Below, piece after piece: positions 22,677 to 35,672 of a stretch of 64,000 nucleotides of DNA (position 1 is the first letter of the stretch; every line of letters starts with the position of its first letter). The DNA is from Reticulitermes speratus. Its lineage: Eukaryota; Arthropoda; Insecta; Blattodea; Rhinotermitidae. The notes under the pieces are model-generated. The model saw only the letters and a list, made by a program, of their open reading frames with translations, searched no databases and was not told the origin of the DNA. The stretch lies in the NCBI GenBank assembly GCA_021186555.1, contig JAJKFL010000011.1, positions 2,283,501-2,347,500 of the forward strand, read 5' to 3'. The translations under genes were made by a program, and so were the position numbers.

Positions 22677-23877
22677 AATAGGAAACAGTACACTAAATGT
22701 TAGGACCTGTCTTTATGCCGTTATGTATGTTGCCTGTAAATAGGAAACAGTACACTAAATGTTATGACCTGTCTTTATGCAGTTATGTATGTTGCCTGTA
22801 AATTAGGAAACAGTACACTAAATGTTATGGACCTGTCTTTATGCAGTTATGTATTTTGACTGTAAATTGGAAACAGTACATAAATGTTAGGCCTGTGTTT
22901 ATGCAGTTATGTATGTTGCCTGTAAATAGGAAACAGTACACTAAATGTTATGACCTGTCTTTTATGCAGTTATGTATGTTGCCTGTAAATAGGAAACAGT
23001 ACACTAAATGTTAGGACCTGTTTTATGCAGTTATGTATGTTGCCTGTAAATAGGAAACAGTACACTAAATGTTAGGACCTGTCTTTATGCAGTTATGTAT
23101 GTTGCCTGTAAATAGGAAACAGTACACTAAATGTTATGACCTGTGTTTATGCAGTTATGTATGTTGCCTGTAAATAGGAAACAGTACACTAAATGTTAGG
23201 ACCTGTCTTTATGCAGTTATGTATGTTGCCTGTAAATAGGAAACAGTACACTAAATGTTAGGACCTGTGTTTATGCAGTTATGTATGTTGCCTGTAAATA
23301 GGAAACAGTACACTAAATGTTAGGACCTGTCTTTATGCAGTTATGTATGTTGCCTGTAAATAGGAAACAGTACACTAAATGTTAGGACCTGTGTTTATGC
23401 AGTTATGTATGTTGCCTGTAAATAGGAAACAGTACACTAAATGTTAGGACCTGTGTTTATGCAGTTATATATGTTGCCTGTAAATAGGAAACAGTACACT
23501 AAATGTTAGGACCTGTCTTTATGCAGTTATGTATGTTGCCTGTAAATAGGAAACAGTACACTAAATGTTAGGACCTGTGTTTATGCAGTTATGTATGTTG
23601 CCTGTAAATAGGAAACAGTACACTAAATGTTAGGACCTGTCTTTATGCAGTTATGTATGTTGCCTGTAAATAGGAAACAGTACACTAAATGTTAGGACCT
23701 GTGTTTATGCAGTTATGTATGTTGCCTGTAAATAGGAAACAGTACACTAAATGTTAGGACCTGTGTTTATGCAGTTATATATGTTGCCTGTAAATAGGAA
23801 ACAGTACACTAAATGTTAGGACCTGTGTTTATGCAGTTATATATGTTGCCTGTAAATAGGAAACAGTACACTAAATG
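22677..23877 (+). repeat. 62-bp minisatellite, about 19 copies
   Basis: Unit taggaaacagtacactaaat ... ggacctgt(c/g)tttatgcagttatgtatgttgcctgtaaa, exact 62-base spacing through most of the array (23052, 23114, 23176). The first five copies are the most diverged and have small indels; later ones differ mainly at gtC/Gttta and at/gtatgtt, giving local alternation of two types. Confidence 0.95.
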
Positions 23878-25221
23878 AAGGCGCAAAAAGCACGTACGTC
23901 CTGCCGCATCTACAGTGACAGACTGAAATATAATTTCATCACAGATTAACAGAAGAAAAGGAAAATATGCGTGACTAATTAACACAGCAGCCGAAGGACC
24001 TGTTGGGTGATCTCAGCTCCGACGGAAGGAACCATTAGAAAGAGAGCAAGGAGACAAAGATCTAGCGATAAAAAACTTGACAGATTATAACGATATATAT
24101 GCTTTTTCCCTTAGCCGCATAATCACAAAATGTGTTTGTATATGAAAACATTTCTCTTTTCTTTCCATTAATGTTCTTCAAGTTTGTTTCATGGTCGTGT
24201 ACTGATAATACCATAGACAAATACAATAATAAGATTCAGTTATAGCCACAGTAAATTTCTCCAACTTATGTTCAAGTGGTCCACATTTTATGGTCGTAAA
24301 TGGCAGCACATAGTGTGGATTATCACACTTAATTATGCATAGCAAAGACGTGCACCCAAAATATGCAACCTCCGTAGTATATCATACTACATGTCTGCGT
24401 AAATTAATCAGTTTATTTTGTATTACAAATTTCCCTTCCGTCCTGTACCCCATTACTTTTTCCCCAACGAATTGTAATAAGATCAAGCAGAAACTTATTT
24501 TCTTGGTTTAACAACGGGTTCACTGGCTTTTACAAATGTGATAGTCACTGTATCCGGATTTACTTGGGAACGTTCGCAGAAGCTATTACCGCTGGAGAAG
24601 CTTTGCCTTGAGACATCTATGACGTAACATGTAAAAGGGGATAGCAAAAATTAATGATTTGGAAGAAACGTCATATGTAAACAGGATAACAACAAAAAGA
24701 AAATTGGAACGACTAATTCTGAAGCAAAGCAATTGATTTTATGCGATTTATGGTGTACATATTACAGACTGGGGAAGAACAGAATGTTGGTAGCCACTGA
24801 TAGTTACTTGTGTGGGCACTCGGCCGTTAAAGTAACAAATTGCTGGGTAAGAAAACCCCTCAAGGAAGGTGATAGTGACGTGAGTGCTACTGTGGGTTTG
24901 TGGGAAACTATTTTTTTTTTTACTCCATCTTAACTGAAAACATTCCACCCACCTACTTATTACGCAATCAGGGTATTCTGTTTTCGTTCTGGGATGGGTT
25001 TTGTGTCCCCACGGGGAGAAAGTCCGGCTGAGGTCCATTATGCTTCATTACAAGGAGCTTTCCGACATTTCTTGTTACAAGACCTCCTTTGTCTTGTATA
25101 AATGCGTTCTGCGTTATGGATTGTTTGAAGATACGAGTACTTTGAGATCATGCTACTCGGAACGTGGATGTTACTTGAGCCGTAGGTTTTGGAGACAAAA
25201 TGTTATTAGTTTCCGAATATT
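23878..25221. other. Unassigned spacer
   Basis: Nothing recognised. The frames at 24733-24933 (+) and 24748-25038 (-) overlap and have no family features. Confidence 0.35.
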
Positions 25222-25512
25222 ACACATCTTGAATTGCCGATCCCAGTGGCCGTGCGGTCTAAGGCGTGGGTCTGCGGCCGCTTGCTTACTAGGATTGTGG
25301 GTTCGAATCCCACCGGGGGCATGGATGTCTGTCTCTTGTCAGTATTGTGTGTTGTCAGGTAGAGGTCTCTGCGACGAGCTGGTCCCTCGTCCAGAGGAGT
25401 CCTACCGAGTGTGATGTGTCTAAAGAGTGTGATCGTGAAGCCTCGAAAAATGAGGCGGCCTAGGCCCCCAAGGGGCTGTCGAGCCATTGAATAAAAACAC
25501 ACACATCTTGAA
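25222..25512 (+). mobile_element. SINE-A, full length, plus strand (reference copy)
   Basis: Body 25234-25500. tRNA-like head: ccagtggccgtgcggtctaa, gcgtgggtctgcgg ..., B box GGTTCGAATCC; then a gtagaggtctctgcgacgag body, gagtcctaccgagtgtg, and the 3' tail gaggcggcctaggcccc, aaggggctgtcgagccatt followed by an A-rich end. Target duplication acacatcttgaa at 25222-25233 and 25501-25512. The other SINE-A copies lie at 4788, 12988, 14543 and 20986, all inverted. Confidence 0.95.
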
Positions 25513-26860
25513 GTAATTTCATAAATGACAGTTAAAATGACGTTAAACAGATGTACTGGATATGAGTGTTGAGATTTTGACAGCCGTGTTCTTGTTGATT
25601 CTGTTCTTCTGGGATATGACCTGGCGTCAGTGGGTAATCAATGCTCGACCTTTCGAAAGCACATAACGTCTTCGAAACGGAGTCTTCAAAAGTAGAGAAA
25701 TATCTGAATTGTTAAAAAATTGAGCAAAAACATAAATTCAAAAAATAGTGAATGACCCGTGTAAATATAAGGCTAAATTTTATTTTTGGCATTATTCCGA
25801 GTCGTCTGTTATTTGTAGCCTACACATTTTATTTCACTCATTACCTCTAACACATCCACAATAAATAATGTCACTTATTCTTCTAATACCGTTATACAAA
25901 CGGCCATTTATACCACTGCTTAGCACTGGTTGTAATGTTAACGTAGCAGAATTATTTTCCAATAAAGTACTGTCGAGCTAACAGCTGCGTCAGGTGGTTG
26001 AATGGCGAGTCAACCAAATTTCGAGGACCATCTCTGTCCTCATCATCAGCGAACTGACTACCTACTACTCTACAGTATCGGAATGTCACAGCTGAAACAC
26101 TATTCTCTCTAGGGTTTATTTTATTTCCAACTCGGTGACCAAGATAAATTACCCCATCATCTGTTAACGAATTACCGGACACCCTGGTGTGTTGTCATCC
26201 ATCTAGCCGTCTGTATCTCCAGTATGATTACACAAGATTGCGCTCAGAACTCAGTTCTGGTGACAGGCTGCATAAACATTTCGGGCAGAGATCAGACAAC
26301 AAATGACACAGCGGCGTAGAAGTCTTTCATTTCGAGTTAGCTCTTCCCGGTTTGATCATTTCGCGAGATTTGAGATTTCTCCAGCATTCATGTTGACGAT
26401 TCATGCATTACGGCAGGCTTTCGAAAGAAAAAAGTCCTCCACTGGCAAATGTCAAGGAGTCTTTTTACAATTCCTTAACCTACTCCTTGCTACTTAAAGA
26501 TAAAGGTAGCACTTTCCTTCGAAACGTCGGGGATCTAAGCCTGCTGCTCAGTATAACAAACCAAAATACTTCAATCATCCTGTCATTTGGCGTAAGGCGA
26601 TTTCCTCAGTCCTCTGATTGTCCTTTGCCGATGGTCACGATTCAAAGCGCCATAGGTTGGCCAAAAGGGTGGTGTTTGTTTCTGTAAGTGATTTAGACCA
26701 AAAGTTTAAAGTGTATTGCCCTCCCCACTATAGGACTCTTTTAGAGTCCTAAGAATTGAGGTAAATGTTGACTATAAGTTCAGATATAAACATTCATGAG
26801 AAAGAAGCGCTTCCTGTCCGATTTGAAGGTGTAAGAAGCACTTGCGATCATTACACTGTC
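25513..26860. other. Unassigned spacer
   Basis: Only a minus-strand hairpin module at 26017-26049 stands out. The overlapping frames at 26303-26687 have no recognisable family. Confidence 0.35.
26017..26049 (-). other. Hairpin module CTGATGAT-stem-CGAAA
   Basis: On the minus strand: CTGATGAT, stem GAGGAC, 7-base loop, stem GTCCTC, GAAA. The stem is perfect over 6 pairs. No inverted partner arm was found here. Confidence 0.55.
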
Positions 26861-26928
26861 GCCTCGCCACTAACAAACTAACTCCATGGAGCAGAGTCCT
26901 TCTTGAGAAGCTAACAGCCTCGCCACTA
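26861..26928 (-). mobile_element. 44-bp extreme 5'-truncated LINE insertion
   Basis: Body 26873-26916, the complement of the LINE 3' end (gttagcttctcaagaaggac ... ccatggagttag). Perfect 12-base duplication gcctcgccacta at 26861-26872 and 26917-26928. It is the smallest LINE copy in the window and holds no ORF sequence. Confidence 0.85.
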
Positions 26929-27329
26929 CCTCGGAAATATCTCTTCAAAACCTGGACTGTGAATAGTAGAAACGTACTTGTTACAAAGTAGACGCTGTTA
27001 CACCTGCTGTGTGAATGGAGTTTGGTTTAGATTCTGGAGAGTTCATTCAGTTTCCATTTGAGACAGACTACAACAACCTCGACTGCTTTGTGCAGAAACT
27101 TAAAACTATAGCTTGAATATTACTGAACGGGCTGGCTAGAGGGTTGTAAAGCTAAGAACTTGTATTCGAAAAGTAAATCTTTCGAATCTCCACCGTCTAT
27201 GAGATGTTTTGTACTTTTAGCAACATGTACGCATCTCCAGGACAGTATCTCGCAGCAGGCCTGGGCCACAACAGCCTTATGTCAAGGCCACAAGCTTATG
27301 GTTTACGCGATGTAGCCCATATTATTCAT

Positions 27330-27585
27330 ACAGCGAGCAAGAGGGCGGGAGAGGTGTTTTGTTTAACGACGTTGTCAGTTGGTAATATAATATGGCGTAG
27401 GTGGGAGGTGAATGTGGAGCATTGATTGGATGATGCTGACGTGGAAAACGGAGTCCTCTGAGAAAAACTTCTACTACTGCCACATTCTCAATCACAAATT
27501 GCACACAGAATGGCCTGGAAATTGAACCCGGACGTGTTTGAATTTGCATGTCGAGGGCGGTATAAAGCACTCTCATCTGCTTCCA
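27330..27585 (-). mobile_element. Probable SINE-F, minus strand
   Basis: The complement has a head-like part (ctttataccgccctcgacat ... GGGTTCAATTTCC as B box), then aggccattctgtgtgcaatt and a body with tttttctcagaggactccg. Only copy in the window, so limits are approximate. The overlapping frame at 27204-27425 is most likely a by-product. Confidence 0.5.
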
Positions 27586-28173
27586 TTCAGCTCATTGCAT
27601 AGTTCTTGTGAGACGTTCGCGGAATACCCGTTCAACGTGAACGGTTTATCAACATCTCTGTAGATAGTACAAATAGACGCAAAGTAGAGCAAGGTGCAGT
27701 GCATGAAGCGGCAGCGCGTTCTACAGCAACAGAATGTCTGTGTCCATTTCGGAGATTCTGTTTCGTCTGAAATGTTCATTGCAAGGAATAAGTTGACTTG
27801 CTGCAGAATTTTCACGACAAAATGTCGACATCAAAATATGACGGTTTTTTTTTTTCTGTAGGAATGTGTGCTGTACTTTCATTACAGGTTTTTATGTAGT
27901 TGTGTTTTTTAAAAGACAAAGTTCTTTATGCCGCTTTTACCCAAAATGTTTTGAAAATAACGTTGCTGAAATGTTAGTTCCAGAAGACGGTCTTAATTAA
28001 GTTGAAATCACCATTGAAGGCTGAAACGTTATATGTGCCCAGGTATAAATTTGATTTCAGCTGAACGTTTGTAAGCAGCAGCAGACACGTTCAGTCCGTT
28101 CGCAGTAAGAAAGAATTACTGTGTCAGTGATAGAACAATTGGTGTTCTTATTTATGTAAGTGGGGTGGGCCGA
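27586..28173. other. Unassigned spacer
   Basis: A CTGAAACG-like motif at about 28018 lies in a weak relative of the hairpin module. Nothing else supported. Confidence 0.35.
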
Positions 28174-28440
28174 GGTAGCTCAGGCGGTATAGCGACTATG
28201 CTACGGGCTGGACGGTCCGGGGATCGAATCCCGGTGGAGGCGAAATTTTCCGCACCCGTCCAGACCGGTCATGGGGCCTCCTATAAAATGGGTACCGGGT
28301 CTCTTTCGCTGCGTTAAAGCGGCCGGGGCGTGGCGTTAACCACCCACTACCATCTAGAGCCGAGGTTAAAGAAAGAATAGATCTATTTACTCGTACATCT
28401 ACTCCCCCTCTGGGTTTTCATGGCCTGTTCTAGGATGAAC
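28174..28440 (+). mobile_element. SINE-C2, best preserved copy
   Basis: Head ggccgaggtagctcaggcgg ... gctacgggctggacggtcc with a GGGGATCGAATCCC B box, body ccagaccggtcatggggcc, gttaaagcggccggggc. Target duplication not identified. Confidence 0.75.
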
Positions 28441-28645
28441 TTTGTCTGTTACTTATAAAACTGGAGTCACAACGTAATTAATAATTTCATATAAATTTTT
28501 TTTCTGTTTCATACGAATTTTTTTTTTATTTTTCGGGCTTAATTACAACAATTCAAAATGAAATAAATGATGAGAGTGCGTGTTTTATCGCGACAGGTGA
28601 ATTATGAATTACGATATTTTGCATTTAACGCATAGTGGACGAAGA

Positions 28646-29005
28646 GTAAGAACACAATAGACCTGCACACAAATAGTAAGAACACAATAGTCCTGCACAC
28701 AAATAGTAAGAACACAATAGACCTGCACACAAATAGTAACGAACACAAACTAGACTGCACACAAATAGTAAGAACACAATAGACCTGCACACAAATAGTA
28801 AGAAAACACAATAGACCTGCACACAAATAGTAAGAACACAATAGACCTGCACACAAATAGTAAGAACCACAATAGACCTGCACACAAATAGTAAGAACAC
28901 AACAGACCTGCACACAAATAGTAAGAACACAATAGACCTGCACACAAATAGTAAGAACACAACAGACCTGCACACAAATAGTAAGAACACAATAGACCTG
29001 CACAT
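28646..29005 (+). repeat. 30-bp minisatellite, 12 copies
   Basis: Unit gtaagaacacaatagacctg + cacacaaata. A few single-base changes and one- or two-base insertions (around 28740, 28803 and 28866) shift the frame. Minus-strand frames of CVLTICVQVY type are artefacts of the 30-base period. Confidence 0.95.
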
Positions 29006-29401
29006 CAATATGAACTGATTTTGGGTTAAGAAATTATGATTCCATTATGAGAGAAGGACTGCAAAATTGTGTCTGAACTGAATGAACTGGCTGAGACAAT
29101 TCAAATGTGTTTAGTAGAGGCCTTCGTATAGTTAAACATTTGCCTGTTGTATTTTCACTTTTTTTAATTTTGCTCTAGAATATGTCAGCAGGAATATCTA
29201 GCAGAATCGGTAAGGCCTGGACCTGAAGGCAGTAAATGAGGTACCTGTTTATAATGTCAGTGATGTCAATTTTTGTGGAGGGTCTAGTGTCAAGATTGTC
29301 CTAGAAATCAGCAGAAAAAAAGCGGCTTGTAGAAAAACTGTATTTCAATATTAGTGGAAACTGAAATGACTAATGAAATTAAGATATTTATTTTGAGATG
29401 A

Positions 29402-29588
29402 TTAGTTTTTTTCGTTTTTCCACGTAATGGAGCACCGATGTAACGAAATTGACAGGGGAAAACGAAGTACTCGGGGAAAAACCTGTCCCAGTGCCACTTT
29501 GTCCACCACAAAACCCACATGGACTGACCCGGGATCGAACCCGGACCTCCGCCGTGAGAGGCCGGCGACTAACCGCCTAACGGCCAAA
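29402..29588 (-). mobile_element. SINE-D, minus strand, short 3' form
   Basis: The complement carries the head (ggcggttagtcgccggcct, B box GGTTCGATCCC) and body (tccatgtgggttttgtgg, acaaagtggcactgggacag) but ends at ggtgctccattacgtgg + A-rich, lacking the tcatcttcatcacaggg tail of the copies at 48-52 kb. Confidence 0.85.
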
Positions 29589-29917
29589 TCATGATGTAAC
29601 TCTTATATGTAACAAAAATAGGGTATGTTCAAAATGTTTGTGAAGTTCAAAATGGAGATACAAAAAGCAAGTCTGGAAATGTTTGATATTATTCAGTTTA
29701 AAGTCATAGCTCGCCTGTCTTGTGAAGCAATAGAAATCAAGATAAATTACGTATATATCAAACTTTTTTTTTTCAACTTTTTTGTGTGGTTATGAAATAT
29801 GACCCAAGAAGATTTCCTCCGGAAACGTCGGTAAATTTCTATCAGACTGCAAGGCATTGCTACCCTAAAGATGGTATTCGCCAACGATTTAGTTCAGCCG
29901 TGTAACATTTTTTTAGT
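29589..29917. other. Unassigned spacer
   Basis: AT-rich; contains a weak hairpin-like agaagatttcctccggaaac at about 29808-29827. Confidence 0.35.
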
Positions 29918-30199
29918 CTTAATTCACCGTGCATTTGTATTATTCTAGACACTCACCAACAAAATGCACAAATCACTAACAAGGTGCAAATCAGCCCCTT
30001 ATCATAATCAAACCCTACACATGTTTCGGCTCTCTATGAGCCATCATCAGGGGTTTTTCAATAGTGCTTTTCAAATGCTGGATAGATCTGCTAATGACAC
30101 TCGTAAAGTTTTGCAAAACTTTACGAGTGTCATTAGCAGATCTATCTGATTTGCACCTTGTTAGTGGTTTGTGCATTTTGTTGGTGAATGTCTGCAATA
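29918..30199. mobile_element. Palindromic element P3
   Basis: Arms tcaccaacaaaatgcacaaa ... aaggtgcaaatca (29952-29994) and the complement at about 30146-30190. The left outer piece (aattcaccgtgcattt) is shared with P2, so the two families are related. The centre is a perfect 66-base palindrome (30081-30146) with no loop. One arm carries the hairpin module at 30018-30050 (minus). No coding sequence. Confidence 0.8.
30081..30146. repeat. Perfect 66-bp palindrome
   Basis: Two 33-base arms, identical in inverted orientation, meet between 30113 and 30114 with no spacer (…gttttg|caaaac…). It is the centre of element P3. Confidence 0.95.
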
Positions 30200-30505
30200 G
30201 GTGTAATATTTATTCAGAATTTAAATATTACTTCCTGTGAAAGACGATGTAATAACCAAACCGTAAATAAAAGAAGGTCGTTTAAGCGTAGAAGCAGCAG
30301 CAGCAGATACAGTAGTAATAGTAGTAGTTCTTGTAGTAGTAGCAACCGATGTCATTACAAATTCTGTTAGGCTATATCAAAGGTAAATAGATTTTAATTG
30401 TCTCTCTGCAAGGCATTCAGCATAGGTAAAAACGTTTGATATGCAAGACCATGAAATGCATTTAGAAAATATTTATTCTTCAAATTAAAGTGCGGCTGTT
30501 TGCCT

Positions 30506-31912
30506 TATTACCTTAATACACACATTACCTTTAAACACACATTACCTTTAACACACATATTACCTTTAACACACAATTACCTTTAACACACATTACCTTT
30601 AACACACACATTACCTTTAACACACACATTACCTTTAACACACACATTACCTTTAACACACACATTACCTTTAACACAACACATTACCTTTAACACACAC
30701 ATTACCTTTAACACACACATTACCTTTAACACACACATTACCTTTAACACACACATTACCTTTAACACACACATTACCTTTAACACACACATTACCTTTA
30801 ACACACACATTACCTTTAACACACACATTACCTTTAACACACACATTACCTTTAACCACACATTACCTTTAACACACACATTAACTTTAACACACACATT
30901 TAACTTCAACACACACATTACCTTTAACACACACATTACCTTTAACACACACATTACCTTTAACACACACATTACCTTTAACACACACATTACTTTAACA
31001 CACACATTAACTCTTAACACACACATTACCTTTAACACACACATTACCTTTAACACACACATTACCTTTAACACACACATTACTTTTAACACACACATTA
31101 CCTTTAACACAAACATTACCTTTAACACACACATTACCTTTAACACACACATTACCTTTAACACACACTTACTTTAACACACACATTACCTTTAACACAC
31201 ACATTAACTTTAACACACACATTACTTCAACACACACATTACCTTTAACACACACATTACCTTTAACACACACATTACTTTTAACACACACATTACCTTT
31301 AACACAAACATTACCTTTAACACAAACATTACCTTTAACACACACATTACCTTTAACACACACATTACCTTTAACACACACATTACCTTTAACACACACA
31401 TTAACTTTAACACACACATTAACTTCAACACACACATTACCTTTAACACACACATTACCTTTAACACACACATTACTTTTAACACACACATTACCTTTAA
31501 CACACACATTACCTTTAACACACATATTACCTTTTAACACACACATTACCTTTAACACACACATTACCTTTAACACACACATTACCTTTAACACACACAT
31601 TAACTTCAACACACATATTACCTTTAACACACACATTACCTTTAACACACACATTACCTTGAACACACACATTACCTTTAACACACACATTAACTTCAAC
31701 ACACATATTACCTTTAACACACATATTACCTTTAACACACACATTACCTTTAACACACACATTACTTTTAACACACACATTACCTTTAACACACACATTA
31801 CCTTTAACACACATATTACCTTTAACACACACATTACCTTTAACACACACATTACCTTTAACACACACATTACCTTTAACACACACATTACCTTTAACAC
31901 ACACATTTACCC
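30506..31912 (+). repeat. 18-bp minisatellite, about 78 copies
   Basis: Unit acctttaacacacacatt. Single-base variants (tatt, aaac, aactt, actt) and a few frame-shifting indels punctuate it. Because 18 is a multiple of 3 it yields frames of up to 245 codons (MCVLKV or NTHITF repeats) that are not genes. Confidence 0.95.
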
Positions 31913-33635
31913 CGCCGTGTTTTAGTAACTTACGTAGAAATGGTTTTAATATTTTCTAAAGTTTTGATCCTGGAACGGTGGGAAATACAAGTAAATTTGC
32001 AGCGTAATGTAGTTACTAAAGTACAGTAATTTCTTACAATTTTTCGGCACTATGACAAGCAGTCTTAACGCTCTGGATTTGCGACGGTTTGAGCAGAGGG
32101 ACCCCATTTCTGTTTCTGTTTTCCCCGACAACAGATGTTGCTAATCTTAATGCACTTTATATATTCAGATTTCGGCGTTGTCTAACGCTGAATGTATTAG
32201 AGACAAAACTGATTACAGGCCTACATCAGTTTCCAACTCATTTTTCTCCGAACAGACATCAGCTAATGAAGCGATTATGTTCTTGAATAGGTCCGTGTGT
32301 GGCTACTTTCATTGTGGAGCTTTGTGGTACTGTATTTCTTTTTCTTTGAAAATGTTTGCTGAATGACGGTGACAGCCCAATGATTGATGTTACGGACCGT
32401 TCCCATATCTAAATACATTTTCTTTTCATAGCTAACAAATAGGTCTTTAACCTCAAAACAAATTTTCAAGTCACACTTATTGATTGGAACACATGTTCGA
32501 ACAGCTTGATATTATTTAAAGTTTTATTTCATAAAACGTATCAGTATTTTAGAAACTAGGCTATAATTTAAAGAGAGAGGCCGGTATTTCAATACACAGG
32601 AATTTATCGTGTATAAAACTGTATGAATTGAATTGTGGGTGATGCAAGTGTTCGCCATGACAACAGACGTTTTGCTTGAAATTCAGACAAAAGCACATGC
32701 AGTACATTCATTGTCTATGAGACAGTAAGAACACTAGAAACGGCGTAGTCCGTGACGTAGCATGCACAGTTTACTGAGACGTTTGTTACGTTCAAAATAT
32801 CATAATGTATCACGCGTAACCGTAATTCAATTTACGGCCCTTCAGAAAATTACTGCTTTCCTTTCGCTGATTTTCACGAAGCTCACAAATACCCAACAGC
32901 ATTATATGTAGATCACTTGTACCAAATTTTACCCAGATCGGAACAATAAACGTGGGAAGTTCGGATAGAAATTTATTTACGCTCTGAAGTACAGCGTGGC
33001 CGTCACTGTGCCGAATTTCACGAAATTTATAATCACTGAACAAATTTTTATGGATAGCTCCTTTATTGTATTTTATGTAAATTGGATTAAAAATATAGGA
33101 AATAGCGTATAAAATTGTATTTACCCCTTAAGTGAAGCATGACATTATTGGCCCGAATTTCGTGAAAATCCGACAAGCTGTTTAGTCGCTGGTGCTATGT
33201 CACAGACAGACAGGCGGACTGACGGATGGACGGACGGACGGACGGACGGAAGTGATCTTCACATAAGCCAGTATTTTTCCTTGTACCTGGTTTGCGTCAT
33301 CAAGAAATCTTAATAATCTCAGTATTCTTTTGTGGCGTCTTCACAACAAAAGGTTACATGTGTGTAACTCTCTTCATTAAACGTTTTGAACAACATGAAC
33401 ATTGAACGTTCAACATTTACCTCTTAAACGTCTGTTCTTCCGCCCTCAATTTCCATCTGCACTCAGTATTAACTGCAGACGTAGCGCTCCTTGTCTTTGA
33501 TTGTCTCTAAAGCCGTAAAAACATGCAGAAAAATGTTGGACATAAATTTGTTGCACATAATTATGTTGGACAAAAATGTATTGGACATAAAATGTACTTT
33601 ATTCTCCTTTACAATTTTTTGTGCGAAGCGTATAA
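31913..33635. other. Unassigned spacer
   Basis: No gene recognised. At 33140-33250 a gaatttcgtgaaaatccgac block followed by gacagacag and (GGAC)n resembles the 3' end of some non-LTR elements; a similar tail sits at about 33950-34080. Confidence 0.4.
33204..33251 (+). repeat. (GACG)n-like microsatellite
   Basis: acagacagacaggcggactg then ggacggacggacggacggac. It follows a possible LINE 3' end. Confidence 0.8.
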
Positions 33636-33828
33636 ATAGAGTCGAACTCGGTTATAACGCCATGAAAGGGACTGCATAGTCTGTGTCGTTATAAACGAGT
33701 GTTGTTATAACCGAGGGGTATAATGTTATGGTTAACAGTGAGGAATTAATTGGTACCACAGAATATCTGACGCTATAGACGGGGTGTGGCATAAACCATT
33801 ATCGTTATAACCGGGTTCGAATATAATT
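33636..33828. mobile_element. MITE with ggttataacg ends
   Basis: Left end gagtcgaactcggttataac, right end cgttataaccgggttcgaat, inverted repeats of about 19 bases with one or two mismatches. Inner copies of gttataa recur (about 33690 and 33700). Flanked by AT/TA-rich bases; a TA target duplication is possible. No coding sequence. Confidence 0.7.
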
Positions 33829-35447
33829 AGATTTCCGCGAGAGGCGCGCAAAGATTCATCAGCAATATCTTCACGTAAACTGTGCCCGTATTATTCTCAG
33901 ATTTTAGCCAAAACTGAAATGGCTGGACGAGTTTTTGTAACATCCTCTAATACCAAATTTCATTTAAATCAGTTTAGCTGTTTCAGCATTGTTTATATGT
34001 GCACAGATGGACGGACAGTGATTGTAAGAGTCCCTTAGTAAGGTGACGAAAGGGTAAGAAAGAGGGACGGACAGACAGACGCATACATTGGTTATGTAAA
34101 GGACAATTGAGTTTGCCATCCAAGAAAATTTTGAAGTATGACAACAGCTAAGTAACTAAATGCATAAGATCTTCTTTAGCTGCTGGTTGCTTATCTGGTC
34201 AAGAAGACTGACGACATTATTTACAAGAGCCGTCACTGATTTCTACCCTAGCCAGATAAATCCAGTTAACACCCTTACACCGTATTTTTCTACGATTTAC
34301 CCATTTTCGCAAGTGTTCCATTACCTTACGATTTTTCAGTTACAGTTTGTATGCATTTATTGTTTCTTCTCCGCTTTCTCAATAGTAAAACTTCGTAATA
34401 TGACCGAAACCAGATTTTTCCAGCTGTGATAAACATAACGGAAGTATCTTAATACAGGGTGAACATCAAGTATCGTACTTACTCGTATATCAATGACATT
34501 ACTGAATTTAGTGTTTGTAGAACGAAGAAAAGTTAACTAAAATTTGGGTGAACAAACTATCGGAGGGTGTTTTAGTTTTACATGTAGGAGTAATTCGTTC
34601 TGACACTCTGTTTTTATTTCACTCTTTATTATAAACATCATTTAAACAAAATATCTTCAACGAGTGATTTAGGACGAAAATATTCTACTAGCCATCATTT
34701 TTTAACGATCATGATTGCAGTTAAGTATGTTTTTATTTTAAAAAGAAAGTTTTGTAGTCATGCAGACACAATGCACGGTAGATTTATATTCTTTTGCTAA
34801 TTTTATACATTAGGATACTCAGTGAGGCATAAAATTATGTTATAGGAATAAAAGGATGCAATTTCTAGGCATAAATCACTAGGTACAATAGTGGAGCATC
34901 TTGACACAACACTCATTAAACTCAGCTCTTGAGCACTGATGTAATACCTGAATTCATTTCCAGTCCTTTCTCGAACCGAAGAAATCTAATTGTTAACGGT
35001 GTACATTTTCTCATGTCTGGCTGCTTTTTTCCCTCTCACCCCAAATACCATGAAGTTTAAGGACAGCGCACTGTTATTCAATTACTGTTTGGCCACGCAG
35101 TACTGCGTCCTAATCACACAGAGGTGGATCAGCAAACGTTAAGTTCTCTACCTGCGTTACACGTTATGTTGTCGCTCTTTGTATCTGCCTTTATCTCCTT
35201 ATAGATAGCACCCATGTATGAGTGAGTGAGTGAGGCACGTACTTGTTCCATATAAGGTACGCACTGAGGCGGAAGAAACAGTGGATCATTGAGCATATAT
35301 GTAATGTAACATGGCACAACCAGATGACGGCACTCCTTTGTGTGACATTAATGCTTGGTTTTCGCTACTAATATGGAAACGACAGATGAAAGAAGCCGTG
35401 GAATAGCGCGTGAATATTATACTAGTCCTTCGTAAGACGGGAACGTA
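33829..35447. other. Unassigned spacer
   Basis: Nothing recognised beyond the possible LINE 3' tail at 33950-34080. The frame at 34160-34429 has no known features. Confidence 0.35.
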
Positions 35448-35451
35448 GCTA

Positions 35452-35483
<32 letters not shown>

Positions 35484-35672
35484 ATGTAATGTATGTATGT
35501 ATGTATGTGTTACCCACCCACCACACACACATTATCACTATATATGTATACATACGTATATATATTAGTGTATGTGTGTGTGTGTATGTATGTGTGAGAG
35601 TACCCACCCACCATCACACACACACACACATACACTAATATATATATATATATACGTATGTATATATATAAG
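35448..35672. repeat. Compound (TG)n/(TATG)n microsatellite with inverted halves
   Basis: Two similar blocks, each (TG)n-(TATG)n followed by tacccacccaccA and (AC)n. Between them atatattagtgtatgtgtgt (35563-35582) and its complement (about 35624-35645) can pair. Confidence 0.85.

Noticed and set aside
25001..25414. 137-codon frame ending in WVRIPPGAWMSV
   Set aside because: The second half is SINE-A sequence read through; similar VGFEPTI or GSNPAGG peptides come from every SINE-A copy and are not proteins.
30583..31906. Long minus-strand frames of MCVLKV type, up to 245 codons
   Set aside because: By-product of an 18-bp minisatellite; frames also run on the plus strand and are broken by random indels.
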